Shown: piece after piece, positions 1-7,381 of the stretch
How the letters are laid out: each line of letters opens with the position of its first letter
Numbering within the stretch: position 1 is the stretch's first letter
DNA from: an uncultured Rikenellaceae bacterium
GTDB taxonomy: Bacteria; Bacteroidota; Bacteroidia; Bacteroidales; Rikenellaceae
NCBI GenBank assembly: GCA_944326945.1
Contig: CALVFY010000004.1
Location: 51,432 to 115,431 of the forward strand
Direction of reading: 5' to 3'
DNA: 64,000 nt
Made by a program: the position numbers and the translations under genes
Notes under the pieces: generated by a model
Told to the model about the DNA's origin: nothing
Databases searched by the model: none
The model's input: the letters and a program-made list of their open reading frames with translations, nothing else

Positions 1-115
1 ATTCGACGACCAATCGGAAGAGATACGGACTCGGCCGACCAATTTCGCAAACAGTACGCCAGTAAATCTTTCCGATTCCAACACGGATAAAGCGATCAAA
101 AAAAACGGTGTCTGA
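1..115 (+). other. Possible 3' end of a rightward gene, frame undetermined
   Basis: The first ~100 bases lie upstream of a terminator. Two rightward frames are open from the window edge: frame 1 stops at 88-90, ten bases before the hairpin, and frame 2 stops at 113-115, inside it. Frame 1 fits the terminator position better. Neither tail (about 29 and 37 residues) has a recognisable motif, so no product is named and the stretch may be non-coding. Confidence 0.25.
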
Positions 116-136
116 AAAATTCAGACACCGTTTTTT
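100..136. terminator. Bidirectional intrinsic terminator
   Basis: A near-perfect inverted repeat (AAAACGGTGTCTGAA pairing with TTCAGACACCGTTTT) has an A-run on its left flank and a T-run on its right, so it can end transcription in both directions. It lies between the window-edge sequence and the leftward mutB gene ending at 186. Confidence 0.85.
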
Positions 137-185
137 ATCACCTATTTTTGGTTCCGGACGGCCCGAAAGCCGCCAGCACCGTTCA

Positions 186-2324
186 TTACTCATCCAACAG
201 AATCTCCAGAATCCGGATCGCAGCGGTAGCGATCGGCGTACCGGGACCGAAGATAGCTGCAGCACCATCACGATAGAGTTCGTCGTAGTCCTGATGAGGA
301 ATCACACCACCTACGATCACCACAATATCCTCACGACCCAATTTCTTGAGTTCGGCGATGATTTGCGGCACCAGAGTCAAGTGCCCGGCAGCCAGCGAAG
401 ACACACCTACAACATGTACGTCATTCTCCACCGCTTGTTTGGCAGCCTCGGCCGGAGTCTGGAACAACGGACCCATATCCACATCGAAACCGATGTCGGC
501 ATAACCCGTAGCCACCACTTTGGCGCCACGGTCGTGACCGTCCTGCCCCAGTTTGGCGATCATGATACGAGGTTGACGGCCCTCCTTCTTGGCGAACCGC
601 TCGGCCATCTGTTTGGCCTTTTCGAAATCTGCGTCGTTTTTCACTTCTGAACTGTATACTCCTGAAATGGAACGGATAACTGCTTTATAACGGCCCACTA
701 CTTTCTCGCAGGCATCGGAGATCTCTCCCAACGAAGCACGCACCTTGGCAGCCTCGACAGCGAGTTCGAGCAGATTGCCCTGTTTGGTCTCCACGCACTT
801 GGTGATAGCATCCAATGCAGCCTGAACCGCTTTTTCGTCACGATTGGCACGCAACTCTTTCAGACGTTTGATCTGCTCTTCGCGTACAGCCGTATTGTCC
901 ACAGCCAGAATGTCGATCGGAGCCTCTTTTTCCAACCGGTACTTGTTCAGACCCACGATCACGTCATGTTTCGAATCGATACGCGCCTGTTTGCGGGCAG
1001 CAGCCTCCTCGATACGCATCTTGGGAATACCGGTTTCGATAGCCTTGGCCATACCGCCCAGTTTCTCAACCTCCTGGATCAGATCCCAGGCACGGTGTGC
1101 GATCTCGTTGGTAAGTTCCTCCACATAGTAGGAACCGGCCCACGGATCGACCTCGCGGCAAATATCGGTCTCCTCCTGGATGTAAATCTGAGTGTTACGG
1201 GCAATACGAGCCGAGAAGTCGGTCGGCAAAGCGATTGCCTCGTCCAGAGCGTTGGTGTGCAGCGACTGGGTATGTCCCAAAGCTGCGGCCATAGCCTCGA
1301 TCGCCGTACGGGCCACGTTGTTGAACGGATCCTGTTCGGTAAGCGACCATCCGGAAGTCTGGCTGTGAGTACGCAGTGCCAGCGACTTGGGATTCTTCGG
1401 ATCGAACTGTTTCACGATCTTGGCCCAAAGCAGACGGGCAGCACGCATCTTGGCGATCTCCATGAAGTGATTCATGCCGATAGCCCAGAAGAACGACAAC
1501 CGCGGAGCAAACGTATCCACACTCATGCCGGCATTGACTCCGGTACGCAGATACTCCAGACCGTCGGCCAGCGTATATGCCAATTCGATATCTGCCGTAG
1601 CACCGGCCTCCTGCATATGGTAACCGGAGATCGAGATCGAATTGAACTTAGGCATGTTCTTCGAAGTGTACTCGAAGATATCGGCAATGATCCGCATTGA
1701 GAATTCGGGTGGATAAATATAAGTATTACGCACCATGAACTCCTTGAGAATATCGTTCTGGATCGTACCGCTGAGTTGGTCGAGCGTACAGCCCTGCTCC
1801 AGACCGGCCACGATATAGAACGCCAGGATCGGCAGCACGGCACCGTTCATGGTCATCGAAACCGACATCTTGTCCAACGGAATGCCATCGAACAGCACCT
1901 TCATATCCTCCACCGAGCAGATCGACACACCGGCCTTGCCCACATCGCCCACTACGCGCGGGTGATCGGCATTGTAACCGCGGTGCGTAGCCAGGTCGAA
2001 GGCTACCGACAGGCCCTTCTGGCCGGAAGCCAGGTTGCGACGGTAGAAAGCATTCGATTCGGCGGCGGTGGAAAATCCGGCATACTGACGGATCGTCCAC
2101 GGACGCATCACATACATCGTGCTGTAAGGACCGCGCAGGAAAGGAGCAATACCGGCAGCATAATTCAGATGCTCCATACCCTCCAGATCCTCGGCGGTAT
2201 ACATTCCCTTAACCGGTATCTGTTCGGGAGTCATCCAGGTTTGGTCGCCATCGGCACATTTTTTCGTACTGCAGCACGGTGCGGTGGCTCCCGTATAGGT
2301 CATATCAGAAAATTTTGCTCTCAT
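186..2324 (-). CDS. mutB: Methylmalonyl-CoA mutase large (catalytic) subunit
   Basis: Interconverts succinyl-CoA and (R)-methylmalonyl-CoA with adenosylcobalamin, the rearrangement that feeds propionate formation. The 712-residue protein has the TIM-barrel substrate domain first ([13 protein letters not shown] near residue 80) and a C-terminal B12-binding domain with DGHDRG near residue 595, whose His is the family's cobalt ligand. Start choice: an ATG two codons upstream (2330) sits only 2 nt from the SD sequence AAGGAGG, while the ATG at 2324 is 8 nt away, so 2324 is preferred. The N-terminus carries an unusual CCSTKKC cluster. It follows mutA by 16 nt in the same transcript. Family assignment is very secure. 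Confidence 0.97.
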   Translation of the reverse strand: MRAKFSDMTYTGATAPCCSTKKCADGDQTWMTPEQIPVKGMYTAEDLEGMEHLNYAAGIAPFLRGPYSTMYVMRPWTIRQYAGFSTAAESNAFYRRNLASGQKGLSVAFDLATHRGYNADHPRVVGDVGKAGVSICSVEDMKVLFDGIPLDKMSVSMTMNGAVLPILAFYIVAGLEQGCTLDQLSGTIQNDILKEFMVRNTYIYPPEFSMRIIADIFEYTSKNMPKFNSISISGYHMQEAGATADIELAYTLADGLEYLRTGVNAGMSVDTFAPRLSFFWAIGMNHFMEIAKMRAARLLWAKIVKQFDPKNPKSLALRTHSQTSGWSLTEQDPFNNVARTAIEAMAAALGHTQSLHTNALDEAIALPTDFSARIARNTQIYIQEETDICREVDPWAGSYYVEELTNEIAHRAWDLIQEVEKLGGMAKAIETGIPKMRIEEAAARKQARIDSKHDVIVGLNKYRLEKEAPIDILAVDNTAVREEQIKRLKELRANRDEKAVQAALDAITKCVETKQGNLLELAVEAAKVRASLGEISDACEKVVGRYKAVIRSISGVYSSEVKNDADFEKAKQMAERFAKKEGRQPRIMIAKLGQDGHDRGAKVVATGYADIGFDVDMGPLFQTPAEAAKQAVENDVHVVGVSSLAAGHLTLVPQIIAELKKLGREDIVVIVGGVIPHQDYDELYRDGAAAIFGPGTPIATAAIRILEILLDE

Positions 2325-2340
2325 AGTCATGTCCTCCTTT

Positions 2341-4227
2341 TTAGATACCGAGTTCTTTCAGATAATTTTGCAGGGTCTCGAGCACGTTACTGCGAACGCT
2401 GATAAAGTTCTTGATACCCTGTGCCTCCAGCTCGGCCTGGCAGGCAGGAGCTCCGGCAACCACCAGAATAGCCTTGTCGCCAATCAACTCCTTCACACGC
2501 GGAGCCAGTGTGGCGTAGTCGTCGTCCGAAGCGCAGACCACAACGATCTCGGCACCCGATTTGAGGGCAGCCTCAGCACCCTCCTCTACAGAATGGAAGA
2601 ACGTATTGTCGATCACACGGATACCGGCACAAGCGAAGAAGTTGCAGGAGAACTGAGCTCGGGCACGGGCCATTGCCAGCGAACCGGCCGTCAGCATGAA
2701 AGCCTTGGGTTCTTTGCCACTGCGATCCACCTTCAGGCGCATCTGTTCGAATGCCATGGCACCCCGATAGGGTTTCAGCGGACGATAGGCCGGAGCAGCC
2801 GACTGATGTTTGCAGCAGCACTTAGGTGCAGCAGGTACAACAGTCTCTTCGGTCACAGCCTCGCCAGCCACCTCCGTGAAGTTGGGGAACTGGTTGGTTC
2901 CCAACAGAGAGATGCGACGGGTAGCCACATTCTTGTCCTTATTGGCGGCCGATGCCTCTACGGCATCCTGAATAAATCCGGTTTTGAAAGCCTCGATATA
3001 ACCACCTTTTTCCTCGACCTGTTTGAACAAGGCCCATGCCTGTTCGGCGATACTCTGCGTAAGGGTCTCTATATAATAGGAGCCGCCTGCAGGATCGACC
3101 ACCTGATCGAAATGCGACTCATGTTTGAGCAACAACTGCACATTACGTGCAATCCGTTCCGAGAAATCGGTCGGCTGCTCATAAGCCGCATCAAAAGGAG
3201 TCACCTCCAACGAGTGTACACCGGCAATGGTTGCACTCATCGCTTCGGTCGTTCCACGGAGCATATTTACATAGGCATCATAAACCGTCTGATTCCATTT
3301 CGAGGTAACGGCATGGACAAACATCTTCGAAGCACATCCACGGGTAGGATTGTAAGGTTTCATGATGTTGGCCCACAACATCCGGGCGGCCCGGAACTTG
3401 GCGATCTCCATGAAATAGTTGGAGCTGACGGCCATACTGAAACGAATAGCAGGAGCCGCCTGATCCACGGTCAAACCGGCCTCCATCAGTTTCACCACAT
3501 AGTCGTGACCTGCGGCCAGCGTAAAGGCGAGCTCCTGGACGATCGTCGAACCGCTGTTATGGAACTGCTGTCCGTTCACACCCACAAAGCGCATCCGTTT
3601 GAAAGCAGCGGCCTTCCTGATCAGCCCGGCAATCGTTTCAAAAGCCTTGCTGCCATCCTCACTGCATCCGAAAGAACCTTTCAGTGTCAGTTTATTGATA
3701 ATCGGGTCGAGAACAAACGATACACGTACTTTCTCCGGATCGAGTTTTTCGGCCGTAGCCTTTTCGATCACCAGATCAGCCACCGCACGCGTTCCGCATC
3801 CGCTGAAGACCAATTCATAGCGATCGAGTCCGATACCAGCCAACAAAGTTTCCAAATCGGCAGCACTGAACTCCTTATCGGCGACATGGAATCCGATCGA
3901 CTCTACACCTCCTTCGATCAGCTTCAATGCCAGAGCATTGGTCTCTTTCGGGGTGGTTACGGGAATAGATTGATGAATTCGCCAGCAGTTGCACTCCTTG
4001 GTTCCGCGCACATAGGGAAATTCCCCGCTCTTGGAACCCAAATGGTGAATGGCTGCCAGGTCTTCCGCACGGTAATAGGGGCGGACATTGAAACCCTCAG
4101 CGGTCCGCCACACCAGTTTTTTCTGGTAGTCGGCCCCCTTCAGGTCCTTCGTGATCACCTCTTCCCACTGTTCTGTCGTGACAGGGGGGAAAGCGGTGAA
4201 CAACTTTTCTTCCTTATTATTTGCCAT
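2341..4227 (-). CDS. mutA: Methylmalonyl-CoA mutase small subunit
   Basis: Non-catalytic partner of MutB in the heterodimeric mutase. The 628 residues keep the two-domain layout: a TIM-barrel-like N-terminal part opening with the family sequence [10 protein letters not shown], and a degenerate cobalamin-type C-terminal domain. That domain lacks the DxHxxG cobalt-ligand motif present in MutB, as expected for the small subunit. In the linker before it is a KCCCKH cluster (codons at about 2806-2823). First gene of a leftward mutA-mutB operon, with its own TAnnTTTG promoter upstream. Start ATG 4227 fits the family N-terminus. Confidence 0.96.
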   Translation of the reverse strand: MANNKEEKLFTAFPPVTTEQWEEVITKDLKGADYQKKLVWRTAEGFNVRPYYRAEDLAAIHHLGSKSGEFPYVRGTKECNCWRIHQSIPVTTPKETNALALKLIEGGVESIGFHVADKEFSAADLETLLAGIGLDRYELVFSGCGTRAVADLVIEKATAEKLDPEKVRVSFVLDPIINKLTLKGSFGCSEDGSKAFETIAGLIRKAAAFKRMRFVGVNGQQFHNSGSTIVQELAFTLAAGHDYVVKLMEAGLTVDQAAPAIRFSMAVSSNYFMEIAKFRAARMLWANIMKPYNPTRGCASKMFVHAVTSKWNQTVYDAYVNMLRGTTEAMSATIAGVHSLEVTPFDAAYEQPTDFSERIARNVQLLLKHESHFDQVVDPAGGSYYIETLTQSIAEQAWALFKQVEEKGGYIEAFKTGFIQDAVEASAANKDKNVATRRISLLGTNQFPNFTEVAGEAVTEETVVPAAPKCCCKHQSAAPAYRPLKPYRGAMAFEQMRLKVDRSGKEPKAFMLTAGSLAMARARAQFSCNFFACAGIRVIDNTFFHSVEEGAEAALKSGAEIVVVCASDDDYATLAPRVKELIGDKAILVVAGAPACQAELEAQGIKNFISVRSNVLETLQNYLKELGI

Positions 4228-4271
4228 AATAACAATATTTAGAAATGTTTCGTGTTCTCCGAAAAGACGCC

Positions 4272-4297
4272 CAAAGTTACTGTTTTTTTAGTAACAA
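4272..4297 (-). promoter_or_regulatory. Promoter of mutA-mutB
   Basis: On the minus strand TAACTTTG (4272-4279) matches the Bacteroidetes -7 consensus TAnnTTTG, with TTG at 4295-4297 as the -33 element. The predicted transcript leader to the mutA ATG is roughly 35-40 nt. Confidence 0.75.
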
Positions 4298-4375
4298 TCA
4301 CGGAAAACATCACTTTATTTTACACTTTCTCTCAAATACAGAGGATAAAGGGAACAAAATCCGGAATTAATCGTG

Positions 4376-4383
4376 TAATTTTG
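4376..4383 (+). promoter_or_regulatory. -7 box of the helix-hairpin-helix gene
   Basis: TAATTTTG matches TAnnTTTG. The ATG at 4391 is only 7 nt further on, where transcription would be expected to begin, so the mRNA may be leaderless or nearly so. Confidence 0.65.
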
Positions 4384-4390
4384 AGCCGAC

Positions 4391-5584
4391 ATGAAAACCC
4401 CGAGATCATACGGCGAACCATTTCGCGAGATGCTCCGAGCCCTCTGTTCCTTCACGAACCGAGAAAAACGAGGCATCCTTTATCTGCTGCCATTATTGAT
4501 TCTGCTCTCGATCCTGATCTCGACACTCAACCGGCCCTCCTTCGAGAAGAGTTTTCCCCGCTACGCCGACCGGGTACTCGACTCACTGAACGACGCCCGC
4601 CGAACCCGCCACACCGGCAGCAGCGACTCCCTCAAGAAAGGCACTTCCGTGCGTGAACTCCCCGGCATGCCCTTCGCATTCGACCCGAACACAATCACGC
4701 TCGGACAACTATGCCAGCTGGGATTCACCGAGCGACAGGCCCGGGGCATCCTCAACTACCGTTCAGCCGGAAAAGTTTTCCGCACACCGGCCGATTTTGC
4801 CGATTGCTATACCGTCTCCGACGCAATGTACGAACGACTTTTCCCGTTCATTGTCATCGGCGAAAAGTTCCGGTCCGACTCCCGCCCCCTGGCAGCAAGC
4901 GAACCTCAAGACCACACAACTGACCGCATTGCCACTCGGGAAAAACAGCCCGACTCGTTATTTCTGTTCGACCCGAATCAACTCGACGAAACAGGATTCC
5001 GGGCTTTGGGATTCACAAAACGACAAACAGAGGTGATCCTGCGTTACCGGGAGATGATCGGCGGATTCCGCGACGAGGAAGAGTTTGCGGAGTGTTATCC
5101 GGTCAGCGATCGGTTCGAAAGCCTCAAACCCTATCTGCGCATTGTTCCGCCTCCCCGGGAGAAGCCTTTACGGATAGAACTGAACTCGGCAGACTCGGCC
5201 CAATTGGTGGCCATACGGGGCATCGGTCCCGCCACGGCCTCACGGATCATTGCCTATCGAAACCGGTTGGGAGGATTCGCCCACGCAGAGCAATTACAGG
5301 AGATTCAGGGCATGACCGAACGAAATTATGAGATGATTTTGCAACAAATTTCGGTCGATAGTAGTAAAATTCAAAAAATTGATATTAACTTTGCCGACCC
5401 GAAGCAGTTGGCCGGACACCCTTATCTGACCGCTTTGGCAAGAAGAAAAATTCTCAAACAGAGACAATTGAAAGGAGGTTGGCATACAATCGGAGATATG
5501 ACAAGTGACAAAACATTATCGACTCGGGAGGCTGAAAAGCTCTCTCCTTATCTCCGTTTCACCCCTTTTGAATCTCCACAATAA
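4391..5584 (+). CDS. Membrane-anchored helix-hairpin-helix (ComEA-like) protein
   Basis: A 397-residue protein with one N-terminal membrane segment (YLLPLLILLSILI, about residues 36-48), then an extracytoplasmic part with repeated helix-hairpin-helix units: GQLCQLGFTERQARGILNYR, ALGFTKRQTEVILRYR and the more canonical VAIRGIGPATASRIIAYR, followed by a fourth degenerate copy. Such repeats bind DNA without sequence specificity, and Bacteroidetes proteins of this layout are annotated ComEA-like, but a role in DNA uptake is inference only. It is divergent from mutA and stands alone. No strong SD precedes the ATG. Confidence 0.85.
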   Translation: MKTPRSYGEPFREMLRALCSFTNREKRGILYLLPLLILLSILISTLNRPSFEKSFPRYADRVLDSLNDARRTRHTGSSDSLKKGTSVRELPGMPFAFDPNTITLGQLCQLGFTERQARGILNYRSAGKVFRTPADFADCYTVSDAMYERLFPFIVIGEKFRSDSRPLAASEPQDHTTDRIATREKQPDSLFLFDPNQLDETGFRALGFTKRQTEVILRYREMIGGFRDEEEFAECYPVSDRFESLKPYLRIVPPPREKPLRIELNSADSAQLVAIRGIGPATASRIIAYRNRLGGFAHAEQLQEIQGMTERNYEMILQQISVDSSKIQKIDINFADPKQLAGHPYLTALARRKILKQRQLKGGWHTIGDMTSDKTLSTREAEKLSPYLRFTPFESPQ

Positions 5585-5662
5585 TCTCATACGGTCCTGT
5601 CCGGGAGGCAGCACCGGGTATAAAGCAAATTCACAAAATAAAAACAATATCATTTTACGACC

Positions 5663-5854
5663 ATGATCATCATGCCTATCAAAGAGGGCGAAAACATCGA
5701 ACGCGCTCTGAAAAAATTCAAACGGAAATACGAACGTACCGGCGTACTGAAAGAACTGCGTAACCGTCAGTATTTCACCAAACCGTCGGTTGTCAAACGT
5801 ACCGCCAAACTGCACGCCATCTACGTGGAGAATATGCAGCGCGAAGAGGAGTAG
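5663..5854 (+). CDS. rpsU: 30S ribosomal protein bS21
   Basis: A 63-residue basic protein that begins MIIMPIKEGENIERALKKF and continues with the bS21 signature (KFKRKYERTG, then RQYFTKPSVVKR). bS21 sits near the anti-Shine-Dalgarno end of 16S rRNA. In Bacteroidia, bS21 with bS18 and bS6 is reported to occlude that sequence, which explains poor SD use in the phylum. No SD is visible directly before this start; the nearest GGGAGG is ~60 nt upstream. Monocistronic, closed by a strong terminator. Confidence 0.96.
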   Translation: MIIMPIKEGENIERALKKFKRKYERTGVLKELRNRQYFTKPSVVKRTAKLHAIYVENMQREEE

Positions 5855-5876
5855 TCCTTTCCGTTTCCTTAAACAT

Positions 5877-5908
5877 GAAAAGCCCGCCCGATTCGGCGGG
5901 CTTTTTCG
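5877..5908 (+). terminator. Intrinsic terminator after rpsU
   Basis: AAAGCCCGCC pairs with GGCGGGCTTT around a short ATTC-type loop and is followed by TTTTT. Confidence 0.92.
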
Positions 5909-5994
5909 TATCCGGCTCCCGCGAGAACGGCCGACAACCGAACATCCGACCCGAATTGAAGACTTTCAGGACATCCTCCAATCCAAATTTTCAT

Positions 5995-6002
5995 TACCTT
6001 TG
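5995..6002 (+). promoter_or_regulatory. -7 box of the Xer-type recombinase gene
   Basis: TACCTTTG matches TAnnTTTG and ends 4 nt before the ATG at 6007. The expected transcription start coincides with the start codon, so this is a candidate leaderless mRNA. Confidence 0.65.
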
Positions 6003-6006
6003 TAAT

Positions 6007-6921
6007 ATGAAAGAGGAATTTCTAAAATACCTGCGCACGGAACGACGCTATTCGGAACATACCGTCAAAGTCTACGGCAAGGATATAGACCAGTTCACCT
6101 CTTACTGCCTGAACCGTTCGGATTCCCCTCTGTCCGAATTCCAGCCCCAACTGGTCTCCGCCGAAGACATCCGCAACTGGATGCTGGTCCTCTCCAAAAA
6201 AGGAGAAAAAGCCACTTCCATCAACCGGAAAATAAGCTCCCTACGCGCCTTATTCCGGTACCTGCGCAAAACAGGAGTTGTTCATCACGATCCTTTCCTG
6301 AAACTCGGGCAACTCAAAACTCCGAAACCACTACCGACATTCATCTCCGAAAGCCAAATGGAGTACCTCGAAGATATGTTGGAGAAAGAACCTGACCGGT
6401 TCGAAACAATTCGCAATCGGCTAATTGTCCTGTTTCTCTATACGACCGGGCTACGTCTGGCAGAACTGATCGCCATCGACAGAGACCACTTCACTCCCGG
6501 TTTCCGTGAACTAAAGGTCCGGGGCAAAGGCGATAAAGAACGAATCATCCCGATCCTTCCCCTCGTCCGCGAACACATTTCGGAATATTTGGATGAAATT
6601 AAACGGCAAAACATTTGCATTACCGAAGGAAATTCCCTATTTTTAACCAAACAAGGGAAGCGTATCAGCCGCAGCACAGTCTATCGACTCATACACACCG
6701 AATTGGGCATGGCCGGCATACAGGGGAAACGCAGTCCGCACGTATTGCGCCACACGTTCGCCACCCATCTGCTCGACGGAGGAGCCGATATGCGGGAGAT
6801 ACAGCAACTCTTGGGACACAGTTCTCTGCGAGCGACGCAGGTATATACCCACAACAGCATCGCCAAACTGAAAGAGACCTACAATACTGCCCATCCAAGG
6901 GCATCACATAAAAAAGATTAA
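6007..6921 (+). CDS. xerC: Tyrosine recombinase of the XerC/XerD type
   Basis: Site-specific recombinase expected to resolve chromosome dimers at dif. The 304 residues contain a SAM-like N-terminal core-binding domain (residues 1-90, MKEEFLKYLRTERRYSEHTV) and a catalytic domain with the full active-site set: R150 (TTGLRLAEL), K174 (VRGKGDKERIIP), H245 and R248 (HVLRHTFATHLL), H271 (LLGHSSLRATQ) and nucleophile Y280. The open frame extends upstream through the rpsU terminator, but the family N-terminus and the promoter place the start at 6007. Next to hpf, as in many Bacteroidetes. XerC versus XerD cannot be settled from one copy. Confidence 0.9.
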   Translation: MKEEFLKYLRTERRYSEHTVKVYGKDIDQFTSYCLNRSDSPLSEFQPQLVSAEDIRNWMLVLSKKGEKATSINRKISSLRALFRYLRKTGVVHHDPFLKLGQLKTPKPLPTFISESQMEYLEDMLEKEPDRFETIRNRLIVLFLYTTGLRLAELIAIDRDHFTPGFRELKVRGKGDKERIIPILPLVREHISEYLDEIKRQNICITEGNSLFLTKQGKRISRSTVYRLIHTELGMAGIQGKRSPHVLRHTFATHLLDGGADMREIQQLLGHSSLRATQVYTHNSIAKLKETYNTAHPRASHKKD

Positions 6922-6934
6922 GGAGGAGAAAGCT

Positions 6935-7231
6935 ATGAACGTGAAGATTCAATCCGTAAAGTTCGATGCAGATCAAAAACTCATCGATTTCATTCAGGCC
7001 AAAATGAACAAACTGGACCGGTTTGCGGAAAACACCATTTCGGCCGAGGTGATCATGAAACTGGACAAGGATATCGAACGAGGTAATAAGGTAGTGACGA
7101 TCAAGCTCATCGTTCCTGGAGGAGATCTGGTTGCGGACTATCGCAGCAAGAGTTTCGAAGAATCGGTCGACGAGGCTATCGACGCGCTTAAGAAGCAAAT
7201 CGAAAAGCATAAGGAACGTTTCAACAAATAG
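6935..7231 (+). CDS. hpf: Ribosome hibernation promoting factor, short form
   Basis: A 98-residue HPF/RaiA-family protein (MNVKIQSVKFDADQKLIDFI; C-terminal EAIDALKKQIEKHKERF). It would bind the decoding region of the 30S subunit to silence ribosomes under stress. The length matches the short form without the dimerising C-terminal domain. A strong SD, AGGAGGAG (6921-6928), overlaps the recombinase stop and sits 6 nt from the ATG, unusual for this phylum. Likely cotranscribed with the recombinase and ended by the hairpin at 7263. Confidence 0.95.
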   Translation: MNVKIQSVKFDADQKLIDFIQAKMNKLDRFAENTISAEVIMKLDKDIERGNKVVTIKLIVPGGDLVADYRSKSFEESVDEAIDALKKQIEKHKERFNK

Positions 7232-7262
7232 CTCCTTCGGACGATAACCCATATCGAACAAA

Positions 7263-7293
7263 GGGCCGATCTGCATGATCGGCCCTCTTTTTT
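7263..7293 (+). terminator. Intrinsic terminator after hpf
   Basis: GGGCCGATC and GATCGGCCC form a 9-bp stem with loop TGCAT, followed by TCTTTTTT. Confidence 0.93.
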
Positions 7294-7336
7294 ACCGTTT
7301 CACCACGTAAAACCTTCGGATTCCAACAAATATCCC

Positions 7337-7344
7337 TATCTTTG
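7337..7344 (+). promoter_or_regulatory. -7 box of the outer-membrane beta-barrel gene
   Basis: TATCTTTG matches TAnnTTTG exactly. The ATG at 7382 leaves a leader of about 30 nt. No clear -33 element is seen. Confidence 0.7.
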
Positions 7345-7381
7345 GCCTGTCAAATCCACCAAGCCTATTTTCCCGACCGCC

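Noticed and set aside
2329..4242. 637-codon rightward frame opposite mutA
   Set aside because: Antisense shadow of a clearly identified gene; composition rich in His, Arg, Ser and Gln with no domain.
5875..6006. Upstream extension of the recombinase frame (44 extra codons)
   Set aside because: It would start inside the rpsU terminator and upstream of the gene's own -7 box; family members begin at the 6007 methionine.
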